Assembly (NCBI GenBank): GCA_016165875.1 | Contig: JABBOT010000023.1 | Location: 558,001 to 622,000, forward strand | Origin: Acanthopleura granulata | Taxonomy: Eukaryota > Mollusca > Polyplacophora > Chitonida > Chitonidae | DNA: 64,000 nucleotides | Reading direction: 5' to 3' | Shown: positions 48,341-62,541 of the stretch, piece after piece | Layout of the letters: every line of letters starts with the position of its first letter | Position numbering within the stretch: position 1 is the first letter of the stretch | Position numbers and translations under genes: made by a program | Notes under the pieces: model-generated | Seen by the model: the letters and a program-made list of their open reading frames with translations, nothing else | The model's database searches: none | Told to the model about the DNA's origin: nothing

Positions 48341-51300
48341 AGCCTGTTCTGCAGAGAGAACAGAGCACTTCACCGTCGTTCTGAACCTATGTCACCTCTG
48401 TCCAGACGTAAACATCAGACAAATGACTGTAACATCAATTGAAATCATTAATCTCTCATTAATCTTGCTAGAATGCCTGCATAATAGATTTTCATTAATT
48501 CATTACGTGCCTAACCAGGAATTGTACCGGTCGGACACAGTTTTCCTTGAGTCTCGAAGAAACTTTTCTCACCAGCTTCACAGTGCAATCCTGAACCCTA
48601 CTCTGACGCCTGCCAGTTTGGTTTTGTAAACATTTTCGTGAAACACCGCAAAATTCCACTTTATTTTTATGTGAATTTACAAATGACCTGACCAAAGTAA
48701 GCTAAAAACTTGGACCGAGGTGTTGACGAATCAATCAAGTATTCATGATGGTGCTTTGTGTGAGCAGATATTTTGTCTTGACGGCTAATTTCTCTTTGAA
48801 CACGTCAGCTTCTTTACGATTTCATATCTAGATACATCCTATGTACATGTACCAAGAAATGAGGTCAAGCGATCCCGGTAATATTGTTAATGGCTACAGG
48901 TGTGTCTTAATATCCAGGTGAGAGGCAGTTACCTGAAGACTGATGAAACACAAGACGTTCCAGGCGACAGGTAAATGAGTACAGCGTGGGAGGAGGACTG
49001 GCTGAACCGATCAGGGAGTGTCCGGGTAAACCGGACCGTCTGCTCAGCGATGCCGCATTCCTCATTGCTGTTGACATACATAACTTATATGATACGAAAA
49101 CCAGTCTAATACATACTCACGCCGCCTCCTCAGCCAGCTGACGGACAAAATGAAAGATAACTTGGTTATAAAAACCCTCGGCATTGTGTAAAATGCGACT
49201 ATGTACACGTAGGGGTGTGTGAGGTAACCGACAAATGGCGCAGTTAGTCGCTATATCAGACTTACGCCTGACAACAGCTCGATCAACATGGCGTTAATTG
49301 TAATACATTTGCACGTGTAAACAAATTAATGTGTGCCTGGTATTCATTGCACAGTACACATTAATGCAGATATGAGTACAAACCTGTACACATCTGGTGT
49401 TTAGGAGTACAACAGATTTAACCAGCTTCAGGGCTCTCCAATCACAGCTGATAATGAATAAAGGTAAAGAGATGGCCAGTCTAGATTCTCAGCACGGGTT
49501 AAAATAAGTAAAATATATGTATATATATATATAACCAAAACAATCTCATGGCTAGGGTAGTATGCTGACATTTAGGACAGGGCTGCCATTTTTATAGAAT
49601 CATAATGTGCTAAGTAGAAGATGGCAACTTCGATCTCAGCATCTATTAATCCATCTCGTGTTCACCTTAAAAGGTTCCGTATAAGCATTCCCCTGCTGTA
49701 ATTCTCAATCAGTCATACTTATATACGCCCAACAATAAAGGCTAGATCGTGTGTCCTATCTCAGATCATGTCATAACTCATTTTGTTCCATAGTGACCAA
49801 TATAGTACCATACAGCATTCCATGTTCAAAGCTTATCTAAACTGTCCGATCAAACTACATCGCCCTAATTCCTTCACCTCCATGTCTTGTGTCAGGTCTG
49901 CATATGTTCAACGTACATAATGTACAACGCACGCAAGCACACACACACATATGTATATATAACATATATATGTTATCAGATTTGGCAGACCATGAGCAGG
50001 ACCAGGTATTCCGAACATTCTAATCCATAGTGGTATGTGGACGGACACCAGAGCACAATACTAAACAATAGACAGAATATTGCCAACTCCATTGAAAGCC
50101 TACTCAGAACAAGCACTGGGTTTATGCGGTCAGCTCTTAGACGTGATTACCGTTCTCACAAGGCCCACTCTAGATACCACCCCCTTGGGATTAAAAAATG
50201 GATGTCTAGATCCACATACGATTTTCGTATCTTAGAGCTAGCAGATATATAACCTTACATATTGTGCTAACTGGTGTTATCAGTATTAATATATGTTGGT
50301 TAAACATGTAAGATCTTAATTATTTAACTGTAGCTATGTTATCGGTGAATCTAGGATATAAATACAACATAATTGAGTCAAATGGACAAGCAAGTTCCAA
50401 GTAAGTTACTTTGAAAATAACCGTGTGTTATATATCCTGAAAAAAACTAACATCATTCATTGATGGACACTGCTCTAACTCACGCTAACTACTACGTTAC
50501 GTGATTAATGCTTTAGTTCATTTAAGATCAGGTAATATATCAAGTGTGAATGTGCTAGTTATTCGCTATAAAAAGTATATATTTCTTTTTGAAACAGATC
50601 GCATTTTCACTAAGAATATATAAATACATACTTGTATATGTATATACCTTGTAAACTAGTTGCTACAACTAAAAAACACATACATAAATGTGGATATAAT
50701 CTGGTGTAAAGAGCAACTGGTTTACCTGCATGCCTATATATTGGTTACAACAACATCTTCCGATCATATATATCTATATCCGTCAGCAGAACCCGTAAGA
50801 TTCGAAACATCCCGATTCATTTTTTGGACCATGCAGTTTCGCAACAGCCATGAAATTTCTTTCAATTAGCCCCAAGTATGCCAACATTTATATGATCAAC
50901 CAGACTTATAATATAGAAAAAGAGAAAAATACTCGCAATAAGTTATTTTTGCCCATGCATTTGACCACAATTCTGGATATTTGTATAGTTTTGTAGCCCA
51001 TTAAAACATGTACAATTCCATTCTATACGTTTGAGTCATGATGCTTTACAAGATACTTCGACTGTACAAAAACATAATAAACTGGTGGATTGTTTACTAA
51101 TCATACAAGTATGTTATATATGTATATTATATTCATGATGCCTTGGATAAAGTCGAACCACTGGGGACATGTTTTCGGAGATGTCCCATATAATCCCAGG
51201 CGTACAGCGGTGCGTGCATTTTTACGGTTATAGGTTAAACCAATGCACGAAGCTGTCATAATAAACAGGGCTAAATCCACTGAATCTTAGCACTTGCCGG

Positions 51301-53898
51301 TACTTAACTTATAATGTGAGACTTAACTTTGAATATTTCACTTCTACAACTACGGGCACCCATGTCCATGGTTGTAGCTGAGCCTTAATAAGTATTGGCA
51401 TACATATGAGAATTTGTATGACAACAGAAAACTCCTATTCATGTTCTTTGAAGAGTAATGAAGAAGAGACGATCCATTTTCAGCTTTCATATCGTAAAAC
51501 CTATGACGAAATCTAAATTGTTTCGCTTTTTTTGTTTTATAACGTCCGAAACTGATATGTGTGCGCACATGTTATAATGCCTGCGCGACGCTATAGCGTC
51601 GAGCACTCCGGGAGGTCCAGGCTCAGTCAACCAGGACGCCGGGTTAGTTTGCCATCGTACATCGTACATCGTACAGCCACGAAAGAAGATGAATCACAAT
51701 GTACTGTCGGAGTGCTGACACAGCGGGGGGGAAAAGTCGGGTCAGTACTTTCATAGAGGTTTATTTTCAGATGATGACAAATAAAAGTATTCTTGAAATA
51801 TTGACATGTAAGCTTGTTGGTGAATGACCCGTATTCATTGTTGATCAGTGCACTAACTGGCCCGGGATATATTGAGATCAAGCTAAGGCAGGTCGATGGT
51901 AACACCAACATTCTCATCATTAACTGCTCTAACTTCATGATTCACCTTCGTTTGAACCGCCGACAATTAATAGACAGGTCGACACGATTGACTGTCCATA
52001 TGAAACGATTCAAACAGATACAACATGGGTGAAAGGTTTGCCGCTTGGCTTTAGAGACAATAAACCATGGATCTGGTTTCCAAGTACATGCATGGAGTGC
52101 AGCGCACTCGGCTCTGGCTCCTAAACTCGCAGTCTCGTATCTTGAATTCTCTGTTTTCACTGCGACTTTAAGTCAGGAGCCTTGTCAGCTACCTGGCGAG
52201 TGTGGGTGAGGGCTCTTCATCACCATTACATAACGGTTAAGTACGGCATTCCATTCACTCCTGTCAGCCTTTCAGAACATCGATGAAAATAACAGTGTAT
52301 ATCAGCCAAAATGTTTCCTTGCAAGATGAGAGAGACACGATCGGCTGTATACATATGGTGTGGACAACAAGAGGTCATTGGTACTTACATGCGATCTAAA
52401 ATAAACATTACTCTGTTGTCTGGCAACCGGTTGTGTTCTGGCATAGTATATATAGATAGACAGGTAGTTAGATACCCACATGAGAGAAAGCTGTGCATGA
52501 AGTTGGGACGAACGTTGGTCACTGAGAACAGCGGTTCTGACAGTCAGGTCGGACTGACCGAGCTACATGTCTGTGACCTGCATTATGCTGAGCAATCATA
52601 TCACACTATAATCATAAACAGCCTTTGACAAACTTCCTGAATGTGCTAAGTTGTACAGGCCTACATGAATACACAGAACATTGACATTTAAGTTTAGTTT
52701 GAAGAAGCCTAAACGAAAATATATCTATTTTTTATATGTTCTTTTGTACATATATATCTATGCACAATATTGTGATACGTACTTTCAATTTACGAAAAGG
52801 CAATTTCATATAACTATATTTTCTCTCCGATAATGTTCTGTGATACACATGTACATCTTCGTCATATATAAGTACTTTCATCTCAAGCAAGTTCCCAAAC
52901 GTATTTCTCTTTCGCTATTTTCTGGTATATATATACACATCCCGGTTGATGGTTATGTCGTCTCACGAAACGGCAATTTCAGAATAATTATGTATATATA
53001 AGCCCAGAATTCCAATCATCTTGCTATAGGCTTACATGTATTACTTTCGTTGACGATTTAAACTTGTATGCCTACCATGATCCAAATTCAACATCCATAT
53101 AATTTAAATGCAGGTCGATCATTTCAATGCCAAATATTTAAGATGGAGAACCCTTCACGAAGCATGATACCCTCATATCAAAAAGTACTTTTCGGGCCTT
53201 CCTTGAACTACATTGTAAGCTGAAAACTTTGATTTGTGGTTTAATCTCAAGGGTTATGATTCTGCACTTCAATGAAGCACAGTACATATATATCTTTCTA
53301 ACTGCTGAATAAGCTTGTAGATCCACTGTTCTTGCCTTATGCTAGTTTTACGGCCCTCGTGGATTGTCTCACAAGTGTACATGCAGAAATGTGAATTAAA
53401 TCACACGGCATTCACGTGAAGCAGGTCCAGGAGAAAAAACGAAGATAAGTTCTGGTTATTCCCTACTTAAGACGTCATGGATGAGTAAGTGTAAGAGAGA
53501 ATGGGAAGAGCCATGTAGCGAAGGTTACTGGCAAGCAAACATAGACTCTATGTACGCTGTATAGAATACAACAATGAGTACAGGCCTGTCTGTATGAAAA
53601 CTGTGGCAACTCTGCGACAATAAAGCTAGCGTGTTCAAGAAATAAAAGTGTTCGTGCCTCGGTATGGCATTGCACTGAGGCAGCACCACATGTACAAGCG
53701 TAGCGCTGCTGCTAGCTAACAGCAGTCTGAAACGATGGAAGTATAATTTTGAAAGCGATATTACACCGCAAAACCTTCTCTTATGTACCTCGTTCGGCAG
53801 TCTGTAACTTTAGAAACCCATTCTGGATGTAATTACTTCATCTAACAAAGAAAATTTAATGTTTTTCTAGACGAAAAAACTCCAGTCAACGAGGAATA
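48341..53898. other. no recognisable gene
   Basis: 5.5 kb without a supported exon, repeat array or mobile element. Contains short TA-rich tracts (49508-49532, 49958-49972) and many small AT-driven frames on both strands. Single-copy host intergenic or intronic DNA is the simplest reading. Confidence 0.45.
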
Positions 53899-53900
53899 TT

Positions 53901-53935
<35 letters not shown>

Positions 53936-54245
53936 TTTGTTTGTTTGTTTGTTTGTTTTTTGTTTCACTTATACTATGGGCGGCAGTTCAAGAGAAGGAG
54001 GAAACATGCAAGATGGCCTGGAGTACACCACCGACTTTCGGCAAATTACTAGCGAAATTTTCCACGCGCGGCTCGAGGTTTCAAGCGAACTTGGTGAAAG
54101 ACCACACAAGACAGCGCCGTCAACCGATTGTTGCCACCGAAGATCCTAAAACAACTGAGGGGAATCTTGAAAATTCTCTGTCGGAGAATCGAACTGTGCC
54201 CTGATCTGTAGTAACCGAGAGACTTGAAGGCAAGCATTTTAACCA
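53899..54245 (-). mobile_element. SINE family B, long copy with ATTT/GTTT tail
   Basis: On the minus strand a tRNA-like head (GGTTGGTTAAAATGCTTGCC ... GGGCACAGTTCGATTCTCC, a good B box) is followed by a body with AATTTCGCTAGTAATTTGCC and TTTCCTCCTTCTCTTG, then (AAAC)n and (AAAT)n at 53899-53958. Head and body differ from family A, although both end in the same type of tail and share a TATA-AGTGAAA-like word near it. The small frames inside are not genes. Confidence 0.55.
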
Positions 54246-55149
54246 ACCGAAAACGACCCGTTCCCAGGTTTGAAAAGGGTATTTTGCAGATGTCCACTTG
54301 ACGTCATTAGTGTTGGTCTACATTATCGAGGCCTATATTATCAATATGGTCTTTTACAAATAGTTTTCAGTCGTCCGCATGCTGATGCTTGCTTCTCTAT
54401 TCAGTTCTTATTTAAGATGCTGTGGTTATTTATCGCCAGTACTGACAATGGACAAAAGCGACATTTCTGTACTCCATGATGAGGAATACCCAAGTCTGCT
54501 GAATATACGGACAATTACTCTGTTGATGTCAGCCATATCAAGGACGCAATAAACTGGCTGCTGTAAGAGTCAGCTGCACGCATGCTATGCACAGCGGAAA
54601 TGACAAATAAGAGCCGAACACGAACATCGGTTCAGCAAGAATTGCTCAGGAAATTGCTTTCCAAGACGAAGGAATGATCTTCTAGGACATTTCGATTTAG
54701 CGTGTAATTTCTACACGTATTAAAATTTAACTTAGATATTTTTACTTTGCCTCAAGAATTCTCTCATTTATCTCCAAAAAATAACTCCAAAATATCGGCT
54801 AAAATTAAATATCCTTCTTTTAAAATGTTTCAAGGTTTCCCCGCAATTTTTGTCATTAACTTCGCAGCTGAATACACCCCCACAGATCTCAAGCAGACGA
54901 TGCATACAATTCTCCACCAATAAAATGTCGTGTTTTTTGTCGTCAGGTAATCACTAATAAATTCAGTTTGTTTTTATACATCATTTTTCCAATCAGATTT
55001 CACATAAATATCATATATAAAGTTAATGTGGGAGGGCGAAGAGGGTGTACCAAAACGGTGCAAAAATTGTTTCAAATTATCCTAAAACTAGTAACTTATA
55101 CCAGGTGAAAAAACTTGGACAAGAGTATGGAATTTGAATGTCAAACAGT
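54246..55149. other. no recognisable gene
   Basis: AT-rich non-coding DNA. Confidence 0.5.
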
Positions 55150-55545
55150 ACTCTTTCATGACGACACTGAGGAACGAAAGGTTTCTGTAATCTTGTACCC
55201 CGACGCTGAGGAGTGAATGGTTCCTGTAAGCTTGTATAACGACAGTTGAGACACGAATGGTTCCTGTAATGTTGTATAACCACACTGAGGCGTAATTGGT
55301 TCCTGTAATCTTGAATAACGACACCGGAACGTGAGTGATTCCTGTGTCTTCTATATAACGACTCTGGGACGAGTAATGGCTCCTATAACCTTGCACAACG
55401 ACATCGGGACGTGAATGGTTCCTGTGATCTTCTATATAACGACATTAGGACGTGAATGGTTCATGTAATCTTGTATAACGACACCGAGGCGTGAATGGTT
55501 CCTATGATCTTGAATAATAACACTGAAACAAGAATGGTTCAGTCA
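55150..55545. repeat. ~39 bp minisatellite, about ten degenerate copies
   Basis: Units share GAATGGTTCCTGTAATCTTG and TATAACGACACTGAGGCG, with 37-42 bp lengths. Confidence 0.85.
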
Positions 55546-57679
55546 CGACATACTTAAGTAAACGTTCCGATACTCTAACATAGAGACACTGAACCTTAAT
55601 TATGGTTTTGGTTAAAGCCAAGCACATTCACAACACAAAAGAAAAAAATGTAATGGTATGATTGACTGACAATGGTTTAGTTTCATGGTCACATTTTAAT
55701 ATGGAATCCAAAGAAGATTTAGGCCCAGTCCAGCAGTACATACATGCACATTGGTATTAACAAAGCAGCGTTTAGCTTTTATCTCCTGTGTCTAAATGCC
55801 TTCGTTGATACGGCGACCCTATCATTTAACGTGGCAATCTAATTTCCTCATAAAAAGATCCGCATTGAAAAGTCATGTTAACTGCTCGTTGTTTTGATCT
55901 GTGAATGGCACAATCCTATCAGCTTTGCGCTAATCCGGTCAGGGTCACACACTCTGCAAAATCAACCAAACTGAGGCTCTATTTTCTCGGTATTGTAGTT
56001 TCCACTCGTTCTCATGCACGTTGAATGCTTTTCTGTGAATTTGTGCACAACGAATTTGCACAACAAAATTTTTATAGTTTCTTGTTATGAATGTGTGCCC
56101 TACTATGTTAATCTAGCCTTGAAAGTTGCTGCCATGCATCAGAAACGTATGGAGACCTCACCAAGCAGCTGCTGACCACCGAAATAGCACAAGGATACAC
56201 CACAGTCAAAACGCTGCGGCCATCGACACTTCCAGTCTCCAGAGCTGTGTTACGGAATGTCGCTCTCAGGGTTTTGAGGGTATTTTTTAATTCTTTTTTT
56301 TTATCGCCCATCCAATGTAATAGGCTAAAATAGGCTTCGAAAATGGTGAGGAAGTTGTCACCAAGGGTTACAGAAAATGCTGACGGTATAAAATATCCAA
56401 CAATATGCACCTTTCATCCATTCTTAAAATGGACAATAAAGGATTTCGGGTAGCATCAAAAATAAATGCTCCTAGTGAATCTTTAGTCTGAGTCTTTTAC
56501 AAAAATAGGCCTACAGGGAAGTATATACATGCCAATGCATTATATGTTAATTCTTCCAGTTTGACTCTCAAATGGAGCGATGTTAGCAAACTGACCACGC
56601 ATTGATGAAGTATTACGGGAACTAATTTCTGGTGTTCATGTTGAATGCGGAGGAGTTGAAACTTCAACTCAGTTCTTCGGCAAATCGGCAGGGCTGATGG
56701 TTTGTCAGCCAGACTCCAGCAATTCAGTAGGCCCACGTTGCGCTGAATCTTTACATGACACTTCATCCAATTCCCTCTAAAATTTTCTATCGCGAGCCTA
56801 ATGCCAATTTTAAGCACACGCTTTCGACAATTTGTTGGAATTTGATTTGAATTACTTTCGTAAAAAACCACTACGTTTGTTATTAGGAATAATTAGTATA
56901 GAACTGGCCAAGTAACATTTGTACTTGGCAAAGAGCATTACACGAAACTCCAGCAATCAACCTATTTTTCAGAGGAATTTTGTGGCCAACAACGCACATT
57001 CGAATTCACGTTCAATTTCAGAAGTCTAAGTTTTCCTCGTCTCTAAGGGTGGCCTGAAAGTACTATGGTGAAGAAAAATACATGACTTAATTACTTGAGA
57101 TGAGCTGCAGCTAAAAGTATCGAAACGTTGCGAAAAAAGTACTGGTCAGCATACTCAGCTCTGCTAGGTCACTGTCAGTTTACCGTGAACCCCAGTAGTG
57201 ATCCCGGGCAATACAGCTAGTAGGTAAGTCCGTATATCGATTTTCGATTGTATGTATGTGAGTTTGCACGAATATACGCTGAGGTCATGGCTAATAAAGA
57301 CCTACTTTCTTATGAACCCCTATGCCACTTCCAGCATCAATAACTCTTCGTCCATTGCGTGAAACCACTGTCTTATCATCCTGCTGCAAACCCTCTCTCT
57401 TTTTCTGGAATGCGCTCACAAGTTTAATATAGGAGACTAAACACACACACATACACGCACGCCCATACATATACATAGGCATCGGTAGTGCATCTATACA
57501 CATGCAACCGTAAATTCTGAGTAATGCTGCCTAGTGAACTAAATTTATCAGACAATAAGGACAGGAGAGTAGTTTTTTTCTGTACTTCTACCGCTTCAAA
57601 AGCCCGACTTTGTTGGCCGGCATTTAACTGATCTGAAGGGAAGGTGTGGGTGAAATCTGACAGTGTGTATCAGTTCTGA
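55546..57679. other. no recognisable gene
   Basis: The minus frames at 56108-56410 (100 codons) and 56497-56871 (124 codons) are the longest outside repeats and the Polinton. They lack known motifs, visible splice sites or a convincing start context, so they are left unassigned. Confidence 0.4.
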
Positions 57680-58495
57680 TGATAGCTGTGGTGATAAATG
57701 AATATCAGAGCAGTAAGTATCATTTTGGCACTACCTCAAGACTTACTCAGTAGTGAGTGCCATATCCTGTCAGTAGAGCGAGACGTGCTGGTTAGTGAGT
57801 ATCACCGGGCCACTATGGTTAGACGTGTCGAATAGTGAGTACTATAGTTAAACTACAACCAGGCGTACTCAATAGTGAATGCCATATCTAACCAATACAG
57901 CTGAGTAGTGAGTGTTGTATCCTGCCAATAGAGTAAGAAGTGCTGAATATTTATTTACTTATTTATATAATTGCTTGATGTTTTACATCCTACTCGAGAA
58001 TATTTCACTTATACGACGGCGGCCAGCATTGTGGTGGGAGGAAAGCGGACAGGGCAACATGGTGAATAGTTAGTATTACTGTTCCACAATAGCTAGAGGT
58101 ATTGAACAGTTCGAGGTACTGAGCAGTGAGTATCGTCCGTGACGCCACAGGTAGATGTGCTGAGTGGTGAGTGTCGTCGTGACATTATGGCTAGACGTGC
58201 TCAGTAGTGAGTATCGTCCGTGACGCCACAGCTAGACGTGCCCAGTTGTGAGTAACCGCCGTGACATTTCAGCTAGACGTGCTGGGCAGTGAATGTTATA
58301 TCATGTCGACAAAGGGAAAACTGTGAGTGTCATCGTGTCAGAATATTCAGAAGAGCTGAACAGTGAGTGTTATATCGTGAAACTACAGCTAAAGATGCTG
58401 AGTAGTGAGTGTCAGTGAACAACAGCCAGACATTTTACATAGTAAGTGTCACATCGTGACAGACAGTTTGACGTGCGGAATAGTGAGCATTATAT
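57680..58495. repeat. degenerate ~43 bp minisatellite, about 17 units, interrupted by a SINE fragment
   Basis: Units share AGTAGTGAGTGTC, GTGAC and CAGCTAGACGTGCTG, with large length variation. The array is split by a family A SINE fragment at 57948-58056 and resumes after it. Confidence 0.8.
57948..58056 (-). mobile_element. SINE family A fragment inside a minisatellite
   Basis: ATTT repeats, CTCGAGAATATTTCACTTAT and CGGCGGCCAGCATTGTGGTG are present. The copy ends at GGACAGGGCA, lacking the central and tRNA-like parts. As these are lost from the element's 5' side, a 5'-truncated insertion fits. Confidence 0.8.
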
Positions 58496-60083
58496 TGTAT
58501 CACTAGACTACCCGTAGAAAACTGCAAAATATGGCCCTGGGGCACCTCGCCTATGTAAGAAGAGCTGAGGACCCCGAGCACGCTACACCATGTACTCAGC
58601 AGATTAACCTTACATACCTCCGCATCCCTATTCTGAATAAACTTTAATCAAAGATTTTGCTCTAAGGTGGTTTCATAAAAGGCATTCTCTTATTTCTCAG
58701 CGGATGCAAGATCATATCTCAGTATTCCACCCAAACCTGTCTTTAAAATAATTATATTCCATGGAGATAAGACGGTTGATATTGGCCTGAGGCGTGTAGG
58801 TTCTATGTTATATATACTGTGTATACATTATACACTGTTAACAAAAGTATATCAAACATCACTTCAAGTGATAGACATTCGGAACTATTTCATATACTGA
58901 AAATATATAGATGACAAGATTAACACACACAGAAACCTGCCTACCGTCGTATAAAATAAATATCACTGAGTTAGACCCTTGTCAAAAAGATTCCTGACTA
59001 CATTAATTCAAGAATGGCACTAAAGTTCTCTGGAGGGATTAGAGATGAAATAATTACGTGTAGATTACACTGTTAAGTCTAAGAAAATATTGACGACCAT
59101 TGCGTGTAAACGAAAACTAAGTTGGACATGTAATCATTTAACAAACGATATCTCATTTGTACATTAATATCATGTATTAAGCATATTCATGTATATTCAT
59201 AAACAGTTTATGGACCTACATACCGTCGACTCTCGGGAATACTGTGTTAGTGATGATGGCGTTCATCAGCTTCTATAGGTAAACACGTTCTGTGCAGTTG
59301 GCAAACTGCTAATCGTAGATGGACAGATGGACAAACTAACTAATCGTGTTGCGAGAAAACAATATTTAACCAGTATCAATTAAAATATCAGAATGTTATA
59401 ATTGTCCTCAAAAACGTTTTTGAAGGTTATTATTTCCCTCAACTTTATCATAAACATTACAAATGGTTTTTAACCTTCCGTACGCGTATGTACAATTGTT
59501 TCGTGTTACATCCGACGTTTGGATGGAAATAGCAGCTATGGTCAGTCAGTACATGGCCGGCCAGATGAGACGTAGGGTGGCGGAGAGTCGATATCCATAA
59601 TACAAGGCGCTGTTGTATGAATACAACAAACACAGCTATAAACGACGGTCACAGCTCACAATATTCGGCTGATCTGTGTTTATTACATTCTCATGTCTTT
59701 GGTCATATGCTAATAGTCTGATAATAACTTGAGTGCTTTCGTTTTGAAGAAAAGACTTGTGAAAGTAGTGGGAAGCAGAGGATATGCACTCGAGTCTATA
59801 CAGGTTGTGTACTCCATGTTAGGATGAGACATACCAACCAAATGACTACTTAGCATGAATGCATGTAGTGACGGGGCCGGGCATGAGGGGAGGGGGTTTC
59901 ATACTTTGTTGAAGTGATAAAAGCTAATGTAGGTCATCATATGGATGTTGTGTTGTATACATATACAGCTCCGATTCGGTGGCCACTTCATTTCATCCAT
60001 CGCTTCAGCTCTTCCCCGACAAGAAGTGCCTTATAGTACTACTTCAAAGAAGAGCTGTACCTTTCATTGCTGCCTTATATACA
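58496..60083. other. no recognisable gene
   Basis: No supported feature. Confidence 0.5.
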
Positions 60084-60334
60084 CTGGCCGAGGAAGTTAG
60101 CACGCAAGCGCAGGGTAATGACTCAGGTGTCTCCCGCAAATGCAGTCGCTCTAATCGAGTTGATGTCCAGCTCACGACGGCTTCTTCTCTGGCCGTACGT
60201 GAGAAAGCCTGCCAGCAACCTGCGGTGGGTTTCCCCCGGGCTCTGCACGGTTTCTTCCGACTATAATGCTGGCCGCCGCCGTGTAAGTGAAATATTCTTG
60301 AGTACCGCGTCAAACCCCAATGAAATAAATGAAT
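60084..60334 (+). mobile_element. SINE family A, near full length
   Basis: Head ACTGGCCGAGGAAGTTAGCA, CCTGCCAGCAACCTGCGGT, TGGGTTTCCCCCGGGCTCTG, CCGCCGTGTAAGTGAAATAT and an AAAT-type tail are all in place. Base differences from the 35398 copy are numerous in the head, so it is older. Confidence 0.88.
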
Positions 60335-60559
60335 ATATACATTGGTTCCTGGCGAGTAAACAACAAATTTTTTGAAATGGGAATAATAACACAGAAAAAA
60401 AAGCTTAAACCCGTTATCGTGACTGTTATATTTGTAGGAATATTGCATAAAATCTCTGTTTTTGGCGACATACAAAAGCACTATACATACCTCACAAAGA
60501 CATAATTATGGAAACGATGTACAAACAAAACAATAATAACATATGCCTAAGCCTGCAAA
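60335..60559. other. no recognisable gene
   Basis: Short unique stretch. Confidence 0.5.
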
Positions 60560-60832
60560 GTTTACTGTAGCGGTTCAGGCCTGCCTACAGGTTTACGGTA
60601 GTGATATATATAGGAGCATACCTGCAGGTCTACTGTAGCGGCACAGGCCTGCCTGCAAGTTTACGATAGTGATAGATATATAGCAGTATACCTACAGGTT
60701 TACTGCAGTGACAAATGCCTATACCGCCAGGTCCGTGGTAGTGACATAGGCCTGCCTGTAAGTTTACGGTATAGTGACACAGGCCTGCCTGCAGGTTTAC
60801 GATAGTCACAGAGGCCTATACCTACTATAAGA
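60560..60832. repeat. ~43 bp minisatellite, about six degenerate copies
   Basis: Units share CAGGCCTGCCTGCAGGTTTA + CGGTAGTGA, with insertions of ATATATAG-type sequence in some units. Confidence 0.8.
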
Positions 60833-62278
60833 TCATGAAAGTCATTTTAGACGTTGGTATATCTTTGATTGGTATTAATTTTTACCTTTACAGAAATGCA
60901 CTGCATGTGCATAGCCCAAACTACCAGCAAATTTTACTGTATAAATACACCGTTATCAAACTGCATGATCGAACCGCAGTTAATGTCATTGTATCAATCG
61001 AACCGTCGGTTAAATTCAAAGATAACTCGAGCAATTCCCTATCAAGAGTTCTTTCCACAGTTCTCCAGCAGATTATACAATGGTTTTAGGTGTGTTACAT
61101 TGATTGCTGACATATCTAAACAAAGAAGCTGCTATAGCGCAGGCTTAATGAAACCGGTCGCCTTCGAGTACATTCCCCGTCCTGCACGCGTTAAATCAAG
61201 AAATCATGCAGCTTACAAGGCGTGAGTTTTCTCCGCCGTAGTGCACAGGGTAGTCTACATGGCCGTGTTTCTGCCGATAGTTCAGTAGTTAAATATGTGA
61301 ACACTATAATACTGTACCAGTTGTTGACGAATGATCCTTACTATGACGTCTGACGTCAACAGGAATTTACAGACCTGAATGGTCACTTCATATGAACATA
61401 CTCTCCCTGATAGCTTGACGTCCATATCCCCCATTTAAGGGTCTATCAACGCTTCATATCACGGCGTGGGAGTCTATATTTACGTATGTGTGGGGAAATG
61501 ACACAACAAACTCAGAACACAAGCCAAATTGAGACTTTCTCAACTTTCTACATTTTGGATTCCAACTACAGTTTTGGGTGGGTTGTTTTTATCAGGGAAT
61601 GGGATATAACAGTTCGGCAGGCTTTAAATATGTACATGTTTTCAGAGGGTATGTGGTCACCGAGACAGTCAATTTACATGCGAAGACACGCAAGAGCACT
61701 GTGAATAGTAATACACAGAGAGAGATTAAAAAGGATAAAAAAAACTTTAGAAGACTATAGGGGAAAATAAAGAAAACACAACTCAGTATAACTTGTACAC
61801 TACACATGGCATACTTGAATAATATATAGAATGGCTCAAAAGTAAGGAATATGTTGACATTTTATCTCCAGGTGTCTGTTTTTTTCAAAGGAGGACACTG
61901 TCATATTCGTCCAAATTATAGTGGAAATGTCAGAATATCATCCATCGGGAAATAAACAGCTGAACCTCATTAAACCATGACGCTCAGTCACAACTGGACG
62001 TTCAGTGTACATGTGGTGTCATCTGGTGTCAACAACATGTTCTAATTAAGCGGTTCTTTTGGGTTTGCATTAACAATGTCGGAAAGTCGAGATATAATAT
62101 GGCCCATCATGACTTAAATATGGTTTCTTTCACATCTAACAAAACCTGGCTTTCATTCTAAACTTTGTGAAATGGAAACACATTGATAGAGGATGTTAAA
62201 GATGTTAACGTTGATATGCCCACTACCAAGAAGAAAACAATGATTTTCAATCAAAATTTTTTTGTCTACTTGCCAAAT
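60833..62278. other. no recognisable gene
   Basis: TGACGTC occurs twice in 14 bp near 61343-61358 (ATGACGTCTGACGTCAAC), a possible but unsupported CRE-type site. Open frames have no support. Confidence 0.4.
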
Positions 62279-62541
62279 TTTATTTATTCATTTGATTGGT
62301 GCTTTACGCCGTACTCAAGAATATTTTACTTATACGACGGCGGCCAGCATTGCAGTGGTAGAAAAACAGGCAGAGCCCAGGGGAAGCCTGGAAGCCAGCC
62401 GCAGATTGCTGGCAGACCTTCCCACGTACGGCCGTAGAGGAAGCCAGCATGAGCTGGAATTGAACTCACAGCGACCGCATTGATGAGAGGCTTCTGGGTC
62501 ATTGCACTACGCTAGCGCGCTAACCGACTGAGCCCCGGAGG
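62279..62541 (-). mobile_element. SINE family A, full length, diverged
   Basis: Runs from the ATTT repeat and TACGCCGTACTCAAGAATAT to CTAACCGACTGAGCCCCGGAGG. The central part is altered (GGAAGCCTGGAAGCCAGCCG). CTTGCCA occurs on both sides (near 62269 and 62552), but this is too short and offset to call a target-site duplication. Confidence 0.9.

Noticed and set aside
56108..56871. Two adjacent minus-strand frames of 100 and 124 codons as a gene
   Set aside because: Different frames, no motif, no splice or start support, and composition close to non-coding DNA; not enough to call.
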